DNA of 20,704 nt from Sphingomonadales bacterium (GTDB lineage Bacteria > Pseudomonadota > Alphaproteobacteria > Sphingomonadales > Sphingomonadaceae): contig JAIYAA010000218.1 in assembly GCA_027489295.1 (NCBI GenBank), forward strand, positions 1 to 20,704, read 5' to 3'. Positions 6,985-15,043 of the stretch are shown one piece after another; the first letter of the stretch is position 1; each line of letters opens with the position of its first letter. Below the pieces are notes generated by a model. The model saw only the letters and a program-made list of their open reading frames with translations. It searched no databases and had not been told where the DNA came from. Made by a program: the position numbers and the translations under genes.

Positions 6985-8010
6985 GTGATCGACGTTGCGG
7001 CGCTGTTGGCGCCTGTCAGGGAGGATGCGCCCGCTGGGGACGATCTCACCTATGACCCCGAGCGGCAGCAGATCGAGCTGGCGTTCGAAAGCGCGGTAAG
7101 CGCCGATTCCGCGGAGTTCGACGATGTCGACTGGCGGGGCATCGTCCAGCTGATCGTCGCCCAGTCTGGGCGCACCAAAGATGTCTTCCTGGCGGTCGCG
7201 CTGGCGCGTGCCGGGGCGCGGTTGGGGGATGTTGCGACGGTCGAGGCCGGCGTGCGCTTCCTTGCCGGGCTGTTCGAGGACTATTGGGAAACCGTCCATC
7301 CGCAGCTCGAAGAGCTAGGCTTTCAGGGCCGCAAGGGCCCCTGCGAGGCGCTCGCGCGCTATGGCGACTTCCTGCGGCCGCTTCGCCGCACCATTTTGCT
7401 CAGCCATCCGCGGCTGGGATCCTATCATGGCGAGGATTTCGAGCGGTTCGCCACCGGCGGCGCCAATGAGGACGGCTACGGCATGTTCCGTGCCGCGCTC
7501 AACGATGTCGGCGCCGAGGGGCTCCGCGAGGTGCTCGATCGCATCGATGCCATCCGCGACGCGATCCGACGGGTGGACGGCGCACTCACTGCCCATGCCG
7601 ATGGCGATACCGGCACCAATTTCGCGGACACCTATGCCGCGATCGAGGCCATTCGGGGCGGCGTGGCGGCGTTCGCGGGCGAAGCCGATGCGCCGGAGGC
7701 GATTTCCGCGGACGGTGGCGGCGAGCAGGGTTCGGTGGCCGGCGGCAGCGGCAGCGGCGGCGCTGGTGCCGGCGGGCCAGGCTTCAGTGCGGGGCGAATC
7801 GACGGGCGCGAGGACGTGATCCGGGCGATCGACGCCATCATCGACTATTATGCGCGCCGCGAACCGGGCAGCCCGCTGCCGGTGCTGCTGAAGCGTGCGC
7901 GCGACTGGGTCAACGCCGACTTCCTTTCCCTTATCAGGGATATAGCGCCAAATGGTGTTGAAGAAGTGTCCCGTGTTTTGATGGCAACGCCACGCGACGA
8001 ACCATATTAA
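6985..8010 (+). CDS. tssA: T6SS assembly cap protein TssA (ImpA N-terminal family)
   Basis: 341 residues from GTG 6985; an in-frame TTG directly before it (6982) is an alternative, both served by the purine-rich GGAAGGGGGA at 6965-6974. The ImpA N-terminal domain covers about 1-135, with the PAGDDLTYDPE start and the conserved WRGIVQ and YWETVHPQL segments. A helical middle is followed by a Gly/Ser-rich flexible linker (about 244-270). The C-terminal domain carries the ARREPGSPLPVLLKRARDWV element (about 290-309) typical of short-form TssA. TssA binds the baseplate and the distal end of the growing sheath and coordinates tube and sheath polymerisation in the cytoplasm. It begins 41 bp after the OmpA-like gene. 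Confidence 0.93.
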   Translation: MIDVAALLAPVREDAPAGDDLTYDPERQQIELAFESAVSADSAEFDDVDWRGIVQLIVAQSGRTKDVFLAVALARAGARLGDVATVEAGVRFLAGLFEDYWETVHPQLEELGFQGRKGPCEALARYGDFLRPLRRTILLSHPRLGSYHGEDFERFATGGANEDGYGMFRAALNDVGAEGLREVLDRIDAIRDAIRRVDGALTAHADGDTGTNFADTYAAIEAIRGGVAAFAGEADAPEAISADGGGEQGSVAGGSGSGGAGAGGPGFSAGRIDGREDVIRAIDAIIDYYARREPGSPLPVLLKRARDWVNADFLSLIRDIAPNGVEEVSRVLMATPRDEPY

Positions 8011-8109
8011 ATCCTATGTGATTCTGTTTGAATGAAAGTTGCGCTTGCGGTAGGGTAAGCAGAGATTTAGTGCACATCGCCGTATGCGCGATTTGAGCCG
8101 GGGGGTAAC
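8011..8109 (+). promoter_or_regulatory. tssB leader with possible weak promoter
   Basis: A 99-bp gap, long for this operon and more AT-rich than the genes. TTGAAT at 8028-8033 and TAGGGT at 8051-8056 are 17 bp apart and could form a weak sigma70-like promoter giving extra sheath transcript. The GGGGGT run at 8101-8106 is the tssB ribosome site. Evidence is only positional and partial matching. Confidence 0.25.
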
Positions 8110-8634
8110 ATGGCAAAGAGCGGTAGTCGATTCATCAAGGAAAATCGCGCGCCTCGTGTTCATATCGAATATGAAGTCGAGACGTTCGGTTCGCGACAAA
8201 AGGTGTCGCTTCCCTTCGTGATGGGCGTCATGTCGGATCTTTCCGGTAAGAGTCACGTCGAGAAGAAATCCATGGACAAGCGCGACTTCGTCGAGTTCGA
8301 CATGGATAACTTCGACCAGCGCATGGCTGCTATTGCGCCGCGTGTTGCTTTCAACGTCGACAATACGATCACGGGCGACGGCAAGATGGGGGTCGATCTG
8401 ACCTTCTCTTCGATGGAGGACTTCTCCCCCGGCGAGATCGCCAAGCGCGTGCCGGCGCTCGCAAAGCTGCTGGATGCGCGCCAGGAGCTCAACGACCTGA
8501 TGCTCTACATGGACGGCAAGGAAGGCGCCCAGGATCTGCTCGACAAGCTGCTCAAGGATCCGACGCTGATGCAGGCGCTGGCTGCCGCCAAGGCCGCCGA
8601 GACGCCCGCCGAGGCGGAAGCAGGCGAGGCCTGA
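8110..8634 (+). CDS. tssB: T6SS contractile sheath small subunit TssB (VipA)
   Basis: 174 residues, the usual family length. The protein starts with a basic segment (MAKSGSRFIKENRAPRVHIEYEV in outline), followed by the conserved KVSLPFVMGVMSDLSG (about 31-46) and FVEFDMDNFDQRM (about 60-72) typical of TssB/VipA. The C-terminal half is helical and ends in an Ala/Glu tail. TssB pairs with TssC to build the sheath that contracts and drives the Hcp tube. In systems with TagJ, a helix of TssB is the known TagJ-binding element. Strong G-rich ribosome site; tssC follows after 46 bp, which fits the paired production of the two sheath subunits. Confidence 0.97.
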   Translation: MAKSGSRFIKENRAPRVHIEYEVETFGSRQKVSLPFVMGVMSDLSGKSHVEKKSMDKRDFVEFDMDNFDQRMAAIAPRVAFNVDNTITGDGKMGVDLTFSSMEDFSPGEIAKRVPALAKLLDARQELNDLMLYMDGKEGAQDLLDKLLKDPTLMQALAAAKAAETPAEAEAGEA

Positions 8635-8680
8635 TCTTCCCCGCATCGCGGGACTTTGACGCTCTGCTTGGAGACGAAAC

Positions 8681-10168
8681 ATGGAACAGGAAACGCTTCA
8701 GCAGTCCGCTGCTGCACCGGAGGCAGTTGCCACCGACGATTTTGCTTTGCTCCTTCAGAAGGAGTTCAAGCCCAATGACGACGCGCGTGCCAACCGCATC
8801 GAACAGGCCGTGCAGACCCTGGCGCAGCAGGCACTGGAGAATGTCAACGTCGTCGGCGCCGACGTCTTTGCCACGCTCGACGCGTTGCGTTCGGCGATCG
8901 ACCGCAAGATGTCCGAGCAGATGAACCAGATCCTGCACCACGAAGATTTCCAGAAGATGGAATCGGCGTGGCGCGGTCTCAACTACCTCGTGATGAACAC
9001 GTCGACCGGCAAGGACATGAAGATCCGCGTGCTCAACGTGGCCAAGGACGAGTGTCGGCGCATGTTCCGCCAGTATTCGGGCGCGGCATGGGATCAGAGC
9101 CCGCTGTTCAAGAAGGTGTACGAGAGCGAGTTCGGCCAGCTGGGCGGCCAGCCCTATGCTGCGTTCATCTGCGACTATCAGTTCGATCACACCGGCCCGG
9201 ATCTCGACATCCTGAAGGGTCTCGCGAAGATCGGCGGCGCGGCCCACGCACCGTTCATCTCGGCCGCGGCACCTTCGCTGCTCGGCATGCAGAGCTGGCA
9301 GGAGCTCTCCAACCCGCGCGACGTCGCCAAGCAGTTCGACGCCATGGACTATATGGCGTGGCGCGCATTCCGCCAATCGCCGGACAGCCGCTATCTCGCG
9401 CTGACCATGCCGCGTTTCCTGGGCCGCCGCATCTATGGTGCGAAGACCGAGCCGGTCGATGCGTTCGGGTTCGAGGAAGATGTCGGCGGCGGCGAGCACG
9501 ACAAGCATCTCTGGGTCAATTCGGCCTATGCGATGGGCGTCCGGATCACCGAGGCCTTTTCGACCTTCGGCTGGACCACCCGCATCCGCGGCGTGGAATC
9601 GGGCGGCACCGTCGAGGGCCTGCCGACCGCGACCTTCCCGACCGACGATGGCGGCATGGATCAGAAGTGCCCGACCGAGATCGCGATTTCCGATCGTCGC
9701 GAGGCCGAGCTGTCGCGCGCAGGCCTGCTCGCGCTCGTCCACCGCAAGAACACCGACCAGGCGACCTTCATCGGTGGCCAGACGCTGAACGAGCCGACGA
9801 TCTACGAGGATCCGGCGGCCACGGCGAGTGCGCAGCTTTCGGCACGCCTGCCGTACATCTTCGCGAGCTGCCGCTTCGCGCACTATCTGAAGTGCATGGT
9901 GCGCGACTGGGTAGGCGGTAACCGCGAGACGCCGCAGTTGTCGCGCGAGCTGAACGACTGGCTGATGCAGTATGTCGACGGCAACCCCGAGGCATCGGAC
10001 GAGATGACCAAAGCGCGTCTGCCGCTGAAGGCCGGCTCGGTGGAGATCGTGCCCGACGAGGAAAATCCCGGTTACTACAAGGGCAAGTTCCTTTTCGTGC
10101 CCCATTACCAGCTCGAGGGCATGGATGTGTCGCTCAGCATGGTTTCGCGGTTGCCAAAAAGCAGTTGA
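8681..10168 (+). CDS. tssC: T6SS contractile sheath large subunit TssC (VipB)
   Basis: 495 residues, normal for TssC/VipB. The N-terminal arm contains DFALLLQKEF (about 20-29). Conserved segments include a helical stretch ending in ESAWRGLNYLV, ISAAAPSLLGMQSW, and a C-terminal YFASCRFAHYLK-type motif (here FASCRFAHYLK), then GYYKGKFLFVPHYQLEGMDVSLS near the end, where the C-terminal strand augments the TssB sheet. The contracted heterodimer is the ClpV substrate. GGAG at 8670-8673 lies 7 nt before the ATG. Family identification is unambiguous from overall sequence and position between tssB and hcp. Confidence 0.98.
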   Translation: MEQETLQQSAAAPEAVATDDFALLLQKEFKPNDDARANRIEQAVQTLAQQALENVNVVGADVFATLDALRSAIDRKMSEQMNQILHHEDFQKMESAWRGLNYLVMNTSTGKDMKIRVLNVAKDECRRMFRQYSGAAWDQSPLFKKVYESEFGQLGGQPYAAFICDYQFDHTGPDLDILKGLAKIGGAAHAPFISAAAPSLLGMQSWQELSNPRDVAKQFDAMDYMAWRAFRQSPDSRYLALTMPRFLGRRIYGAKTEPVDAFGFEEDVGGGEHDKHLWVNSAYAMGVRITEAFSTFGWTTRIRGVESGGTVEGLPTATFPTDDGGMDQKCPTEIAISDRREAELSRAGLLALVHRKNTDQATFIGGQTLNEPTIYEDPAATASAQLSARLPYIFASCRFAHYLKCMVRDWVGGNRETPQLSRELNDWLMQYVDGNPEASDEMTKARLPLKAGSVEIVPDEENPGYYKGKFLFVPHYQLEGMDVSLSMVSRLPKSS

Positions 10169-10313
10169 GGCCGATCAGGCCCGCGCCAGCACAGCATTTT
10201 GAACCGGGCCCGGTACGGGCCATGTCTTGAGAAATGTGAAAACTATAGGAGTACGAATTCACCAAGGTGAGCGTGCTCTTACGATCTATATCCACAGATG
10301 AGGGACGAAGATA
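10169..10313 (+). promoter_or_regulatory. hcp leader region
   Basis: This 145-bp gap is the longest inside the tss operon. The first third is GC-rich and carries the hairpins listed separately; the remainder (10222-10310) is clearly AT-richer than the surrounding genes and could hold an internal promoter, though I find no -35/-10 pair with correct spacing. GAGGGA at 10300-10305, 8 nt before the ATG, is a good ribosome site. Hcp is needed in much larger amounts than most components, which makes separate control plausible. Confidence 0.35.
10178..10221 (+). other. Mutually exclusive GC-rich hairpins in tssC-hcp intergenic region
   Basis: GGCCCG at 10178-10183 can pair with CGGGCC at 10205-10210, or GGCCCG at 10207-10212 can pair with CGGGCC at 10216-10221 across a 3-nt loop. 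The two pairings share bases 10207-10210 and so exclude each other. No U-run follows, so this is not a standard intrinsic terminator; an mRNA-stability or processing element ahead of hcp is possible. Confidence 0.35.
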
Positions 10314-10796
10314 ATGGCAGTCGACATGTTCCTGAAGCTCGACGGTATCAAAGGCGAGTCGAAGGATAACAAGCATAAGGACGAAATCGACGTCGAGTCG
10401 TTCACGTTCGGCGTTTCGCAGACCGGTACGTCGTCGTTCGGCGGCGGTGCCGGCGCCGGCAAGGCGTCGTTCCAGGACATCGCGATCGTCAAGCGCGCCG
10501 ACAAGTCGTCGCCGATCCTGATGCTCAAGTGCGCCACCGGCGAACACATCCCCCATGCACTGCTGACCGTCCGCAAGGCCGGCGGCACGCAGCAGGAATA
10601 TTACAAGATCAAGCTGAGCGATCTGATCGTGTCCAGCTTCCAGAACAACGGCAACGAAACGCATGACGTGCCGCTGGAGAGCCTGACCATCAACTTCGCC
10701 AAGATCGAGTTCGAGTATTACGAGCAGACTGAGAAGGGCGGCCTCGGCGGTCAGGTCCGTTCGGGCTACGACATCAAGCAGAACGTCAAGATCTGA
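10314..10796 (+). CDS. hcp: Hcp tube protein (TssD)
   Basis: 160 residues, the usual Hcp length. The start AVDMFLKLDGIKGES (2-16) is the family's first beta strand and loop. KDEIDVESFTFGVSQ (about 22-36), the Gly-rich loop with GGGAGAGKASFQDI, and the C-terminal TINFAKIEFEYYEQ (about 128-141) are all typical. Hcp hexamers stack into the tube inside the sheath, are expelled on firing, and can carry small effectors in the lumen. There is no C-terminal extension, so this is not an Hcp-effector fusion. It is the only hcp in the window and follows an unusually long leader after tssC. Confidence 0.97.
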   Translation: MAVDMFLKLDGIKGESKDNKHKDEIDVESFTFGVSQTGTSSFGGGAGAGKASFQDIAIVKRADKSSPILMLKCATGEHIPHALLTVRKAGGTQQEYYKIKLSDLIVSSFQNNGNETHDVPLESLTINFAKIEFEYYEQTEKGGLGGQVRSGYDIKQNVKI

Positions 10797-10816
10797 TCTC
10801 GAACCTGGAGCGGACC

Positions 10817-11605
10817 ATGTCCATCGCCGACGACCTGCTCGCCGCAGGCGACATCACGGGTGCGCGTTCGGCGCTCGTGGACATTGTCCGCTCCGATCCC
10901 TCCTCGGTGGAGGCTCGACTCTTTCTGTTCCAGTTGCTCGCGGTTGCGGGCGAATGGGAAAAGGCCCGCACGCAGCTCAACGCGCTCTCGCAGCTCTCGC
11001 CCGAGGCGAAGATGCTCAGCGTCGCCTATGGCAATGCCATCGAGGCCGAGAAGCAGCGTGCCGCGGTGTTTGCCGGCGAACAGCCGCCGGTGGTGGTGAT
11101 TGCCGGCAGCGGCTGGCTGGCGACGCTGGCCGAGGCGTGGGGGCATTTTGCGGCCGGGCGGATCGACGCCGGCGACGCGGCCCGGACGCTGGCCTTCGGG
11201 TCCGCACCCGATACGCCGGGTACGCTGGATGGCGAACGGTTTGACTGGATCGCCGATTCCGATGCGCGCTTCGGGCCTGCCTTCGAAGCGATCATTGCCG
11301 GGCAATGGGGGCTGGTTCCGTTCGAGGCCGTGGAGCGGATCGAAAGCGAGGGGCCATCGGATCTGCGCGATCTGGTCTGGCTACCCGCAACGGTCGCCTT
11401 CCGGACGGGCAGTTCCGCACCGGCGCTGCTGCCGGTGCGCTATCCCGGCTCCGAGCATGCGGGCGATTCCGATCTCGCCCTTGCCCGTGCCACCGATTGG
11501 CGAGAGGGCCCTGGTGGCGAGACCGGTCTGGGGCAGCATCTCTGGTCGCTTTCCAGCGGGGAGGAGCGTCCGCTCCTGTCGCTGCGCCACCTTGTGTTCG
11601 ACTGA
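10817..11605 (+). CDS. tagJ: T6SS sheath accessory protein TagJ (ImpE/HsiE family)
   Basis: 262 residues. The N-terminal part (about 1-90) has helical repeat character (DDLLAAGDITGARSALVDIVR, then ARLFLFQLLAVAGEWEKA), like tetratricopeptide pairs. The C-terminal part carries FDWIADSDARFGPAFEAI and a Gly/Trp region (GQWGLVPFEAVERIE; DLVWLPATVAFRTG) diagnostic of ImpE. In Pseudomonas the homologue HsiE1 binds a helix of TssB and influences sheath turnover together with ClpV. TagJ is found only in some T6SS classes, so it is a useful subtype marker. It begins 20 bp after hcp and ends 5 bp before tssE, so it is clearly in the operon. Confidence 0.93.
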   Translation: MSIADDLLAAGDITGARSALVDIVRSDPSSVEARLFLFQLLAVAGEWEKARTQLNALSQLSPEAKMLSVAYGNAIEAEKQRAAVFAGEQPPVVVIAGSGWLATLAEAWGHFAAGRIDAGDAARTLAFGSAPDTPGTLDGERFDWIADSDARFGPAFEAIIAGQWGLVPFEAVERIESEGPSDLRDLVWLPATVAFRTGSSAPALLPVRYPGSEHAGDSDLALARATDWREGPGGETGLGQHLWSLSSGEERPLLSLRHLVFD

Positions 11606-11610
11606 GCGCG

Positions 11611-12135
11611 ATGGCGCCGCCCACCCGTGTCAATCCCACGCTGTTCGACAAGCTGGCTGGCGGCGTGACGCTCGAGGGGCTTGTCGAGGATGATCTCGAC
11701 GGCGGACGCGAGGGGCTTCGCGTGTTCGCGCTGCCCAATATCGAGCGGTTCAACGAGGAAGCGTTGCGCGCGACGGTACGCCGCGACCTAACCTGGATGC
11801 TCAACACCACGCACCTCGCCGCGGTGGAGGATCTGAGCCGCTACCCGCATGTGCAGACCTCGGTCCTCAATTTCGGTGTGCCGGATCTCGCCGGCAAGGC
11901 GCTCACCCGCCGGGTGGTGCTGCAGCGGGCGCGCGAGATCCGCGCCGCGGTGCGGGCGTTCGAACCGCGCATGGACGAGACGACGCTGGTGGTCGAGCCG
12001 ACCGAAACGCCGGAACGGCCGAACGCCATCACCTATGTGATTCACGGCGATGTCCGCTCCGCCGTATCGGCGCTGCCGGTCAAGTTCCGCACCGATGTCG
12101 ACAACGACACGGCGTCCGTGACGGTGCGGGACTGA
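11611..12135 (+). CDS. tssE: T6SS baseplate protein TssE (gp25-like)
   Basis: 174 residues from ATG 11611. The frame is open upstream, but that part overlaps tagJ out of frame and is not TssE-like, while MAPPTRVNPTLFDKL is a typical N-terminus. The gp25/lysozyme-like fold is marked by the RRDLTWMLNTTH region (about 53-64), VQTSVLNFGVPDLAGKAL (about 82-99), and a final beta strand with KFRTDVDNDTASVTV. TssE joins TssF and TssG in the wedge that starts sheath polymerisation; the name lysozyme-like is historical and no hydrolase role is implied. Five bases separate it from tagJ and the ribosome site is weak, so translational coupling is likely. Confidence 0.95.
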   Translation: MAPPTRVNPTLFDKLAGGVTLEGLVEDDLDGGREGLRVFALPNIERFNEEALRATVRRDLTWMLNTTHLAAVEDLSRYPHVQTSVLNFGVPDLAGKALTRRVVLQRAREIRAAVRAFEPRMDETTLVVEPTETPERPNAITYVIHGDVRSAVSALPVKFRTDVDNDTASVTVRD

Positions 12136-12139
12136 GCCG

Positions 12140-13999
12140 GTGGATCCACGTCTTCTCCAGGCCTATAACGACGAACTCGGCTATCTGCGCGAGGCTGCGC
12201 GTGAGTTCGGCGAAGAGCATGAGGCGGTAGCGAGCCGGCTCGGGCTGAAGACGCCGAACGACCCCGATCCCTATGTCGAACGACTGCTCGAGGGGGTCGC
12301 GTTCCTCAACGCCCGCGTCCAGCTGAAGCAGCAGGACCAGTATCCCGAATTTACCCAGCATCTGCTGCAGGCGGTGCAGCCTCATTATCTCGCGCCCACG
12401 CCGTCCATCTGCATCGCGGCGCTGGAGCCGCAACTGGGCGATCCCATGCTGGTGACCGGGCATGTAGTGCCCAATGGTACCGAAATGACCGCCGCGGCGG
12501 CGGGCCATGACAATGCGCCGGTGATCTTTCGCACCGGCCATGCGGTGACGTTGTGGCCGCTGATGATCACCCAGGCCGAGTATCTCGGGTCGCGCGCCGC
12601 GGTGGCCGAATTCGCCGCGGCAGCCGATGTGCGGGCCGAAGCCGGCCTGCGCCTCCGGTTCGAGGCGGCGCAGGGCATCGATCTCGAAAAGGTCCTGCCG
12701 GACTCGTTGCTGCTGTATCTCGACGGGCCCGAGACGGTGCCGGGCGAGCTGTACCGCCAGATGTGCGGCGAGACGATCGCCGCGTTCGGCCGCGACCCCG
12801 CCGCGCCGGCGACGACGCTGACCCGGCTGCCGCTGCCCGAGCAGCACGGTTTCGACGACGAGCATGCGTTGCTGCCCGCGGAGAGGCGGTCGTTCCGCGG
12901 CTATCGCCTGCTCGCCGAATATTTCGCGTGCCCGGAGCGATTCCTGTTCGTCTCCTTGCGCGAGGTTGGCCGCGCCTTCGCCAAGTCGGGGCAGGCCTGC
13001 GACATCGTCCTGCTGTTCTCGCGCACGTCGCGGGTGCTGAGCGGGGCGGTCGATGCCTCGGCATTCCGGCTCTTCGCGACTCCGGCGGTCAACCTGTTCG
13101 AGCGCCAGCTCGGCCGGGTGGCGGTGACGCCCTATGATCATGAATATCACGTCGTGCCCGATCGCACCCGGCCGCTCGATTTCGAGGTATTCCGTCTGCT
13201 CGATGTGCAGGCGATCGATCGGGATACCGGCGACGGGCGACCGGTAGCCCCGCTCTACGCCTATGGCTCGCTGCTGTACGATTGGCGCGAGGCGCTGTTC
13301 TACACCACGCAGTTGCGCAACCGACGGCTCTCGGTGCGCGAGCAGCGCCTGCGCCGACGCACCGACTATATCGGCACCGAGACCTGGATCAGCCTGAGCG
13401 CGCCGGGTCATCCGGAACGGCTGGACACGGTGAGCGAACTGGCGGTGCGGGCGCTGGTTACCAACCGCGAGCTGCCCGAGCTGCTGACCTTCCCCAGCGA
13501 TCCGCATTTCGCCATTGCCGGTGCGCCGGTGACGGGCGCGCGCGTGCTGCGCTCGCCCACGCGGCCCCGGCCGCCGTTGGGGCTGCACGACGCCGCCTGG
13601 CGGGTGATCGGCCATCTGACACCCAATTACCTCGCGCTCGCCAGCGAGACGGAGGAGGATGCCGGGCTGCTGCGCGATCATCTGGGCCTGTACGGACGCC
13701 AGGACGATCCGCGCAGCCGCCGCCAGATCGACGCGGTGCGGACGATCCGATCGCACCATGTCACGCGGCGGCTTCCCGGTGCCGATCGCATGGCCGCGGC
13801 GCGCGGGCAGCATCTGCATGTCGTGCTCGACGATGCCGGGTTCGAGGATGGGCGGATGTTCCTGTTCACGGCGGTGCTGGAACGCTTCCTCGCCGAGTTC
13901 ACCACGATCAACAGCTTCACCGAAACCTGGTTTGAATCGCCGCAAGAAGGAGTGTTCGCGCGATGGCCCGCCCGGATCGGCCGCCGCCACACCATCTGA
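12140..13999 (+). CDS. tssF: T6SS baseplate protein TssF (VasA/ImpG)
   Basis: 619 residues, normal for TssF. The N-terminus LLQAYNDELGYLREAAREF (about 5-23), DPYVERLLEGVAFLNARVQ (about 42-60) and YPEFTQHLLQAVQPHYLAP (about 67-85) are family hallmarks. The middle holds the FACPERFLFVSL segment and the C-terminal half the NRELPELL segment. Two TssF with one TssG make the core of each baseplate wedge. GTG at 12140 starts 4 bp after the tssE stop; its ribosome site is weak and lies inside tssE. The 3' end overlaps tssG by 37 nt. Confidence 0.97.
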   Translation: MDPRLLQAYNDELGYLREAAREFGEEHEAVASRLGLKTPNDPDPYVERLLEGVAFLNARVQLKQQDQYPEFTQHLLQAVQPHYLAPTPSICIAALEPQLGDPMLVTGHVVPNGTEMTAAAAGHDNAPVIFRTGHAVTLWPLMITQAEYLGSRAAVAEFAAAADVRAEAGLRLRFEAAQGIDLEKVLPDSLLLYLDGPETVPGELYRQMCGETIAAFGRDPAAPATTLTRLPLPEQHGFDDEHALLPAERRSFRGYRLLAEYFACPERFLFVSLREVGRAFAKSGQACDIVLLFSRTSRVLSGAVDASAFRLFATPAVNLFERQLGRVAVTPYDHEYHVVPDRTRPLDFEVFRLLDVQAIDRDTGDGRPVAPLYAYGSLLYDWREALFYTTQLRNRRLSVREQRLRRRTDYIGTETWISLSAPGHPERLDTVSELAVRALVTNRELPELLTFPSDPHFAIAGAPVTGARVLRSPTRPRPPLGLHDAAWRVIGHLTPNYLALASETEEDAGLLRDHLGLYGRQDDPRSRRQIDAVRTIRSHHVTRRLPGADRMAAARGQHLHVVLDDAGFEDGRMFLFTAVLERFLAEFTTINSFTETWFESPQEGVFARWPARIGRRHTI

Positions 14000-15015
14000 G
14001 CTTCCTGCGCGTCGCGGCCGAACAGGTGCGGCGCTGGGGGCTGTTCCCGCTGCTGCGGGGGATGGAGGCGCGCGCCCATGGCCTGCCGCGCATCGGCCGC
14101 GCGCGGCTGCCCTCGCAGAACATCGCCGATCTCGCCCAGACGCCGGCGCTGGGCTTCGCCGATTCCACGCTGGACGAGGTGACCATTGCCGCCGGGCGGG
14201 CGCGCATCTCGGGGAGCTGGTTCGGCCTGATGGGGCCGATGGGGCCGTTGCCGACGCACCTTACCGAATTCGCCTTTTACGAGCGCCGCTATGCCAAGCA
14301 GCGCCCCTTTGGCCGTTTCCTGGATCTGATCGCCGGCCGCTCGCTGCAGTTCTTCTATCGCGCCTGGGCGGATTCGCAGCCGGTGACGATGATCGACCGG
14401 CCCGGCGAGGATCGCTTTGCCGATTATGTCGCGGCGCTGTCGGGTGCGCGGCAGGGGGCGGCGGCGGAAGCCGCCTTTCCCGCCAACGCGCGGCTTCATT
14501 ATGCGGCGCTGTTCGCGTCGCGGCGCAGCGCCAGCGCGATCGAGGACGGGCTGGCGCATCTGCTGGGGCAGCCGGTGCGGGTGCTGGAATATCAGCCGCG
14601 CTGGCGCGCGCTGGAGCCCGAGGATTGCACGCGGTTGGGACGCGCGCCGTTCAACCGGCTGGGCGGGAACGCGATGCTGGGTACCCGCGCGTGTACCGCG
14701 AGCGATGCGTTCCGGGTGGTGGTGCGGGCGCGCTCCGCCCGCGACTATCGCTCGCTGCTGCCCACCGGCAAGCGCTTTGCCATCGCGATGGAGGCGCTGA
14801 ACGCGCTCGCGCCCAGCCATCTCGAATGGGATTTGCAGCTGGAGATCGCGGCGGCGGATGCCGCTCCGGCGCGGCTCGACGGCACCGCCGCGCTCGGCTG
14901 GTCGTCGTGGATGCGCCGTCCGGGGGACGCATCCGGCGTACGCGACGATGCACATTTGCGACCGCTGCCACGCCTGCGTGCGCGGCTGGCGGCCGAGCGG
15001 GATCACGCCGCCTAG
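13963..15015 (+). CDS. tssG: T6SS baseplate protein TssG (VasB/ImpH)
   Basis: 350 residues, normal length. The start overlaps tssF by 37 nt in another frame; AAGAAGGAG (13944-13952) is its ribosome site, 10 nt before the ATG. Conserved elements include SFLRVAAEQVRRWGLFPLLR (about 13-32), the GLMGPMGPLPTHLTEF segment (about 88-103) that is very typical of TssG, and the FFYRAWADSQP element (about 127-137). TssG bridges two TssF subunits and contacts the membrane complex adaptor TssK. The extreme C-terminus (RLRARLAAERDHAA) is Arg/Ala-rich and of no clear function. Confidence 0.97.
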   Translation: MARPDRPPPHHLSFLRVAAEQVRRWGLFPLLRGMEARAHGLPRIGRARLPSQNIADLAQTPALGFADSTLDEVTIAAGRARISGSWFGLMGPMGPLPTHLTEFAFYERRYAKQRPFGRFLDLIAGRSLQFFYRAWADSQPVTMIDRPGEDRFADYVAALSGARQGAAAEAAFPANARLHYAALFASRRSASAIEDGLAHLLGQPVRVLEYQPRWRALEPEDCTRLGRAPFNRLGGNAMLGTRACTASDAFRVVVRARSARDYRSLLPTGKRFAIAMEALNALAPSHLEWDLQLEIAAADAAPARLDGTAALGWSSWMRRPGDASGVRDDAHLRPLPRLRARLAAERDHAA

Positions 15016-15043
15016 GCGGCAGGAACGAAGGGGGGAATATCCA

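Noticed and set aside
12080..13990. Long minus-strand open frame opposite tssF
   Set aside because: An antisense shadow of tssF with low-complexity Arg/Gln/Gly-rich translation and no start context; the plus frame is canonical TssF.
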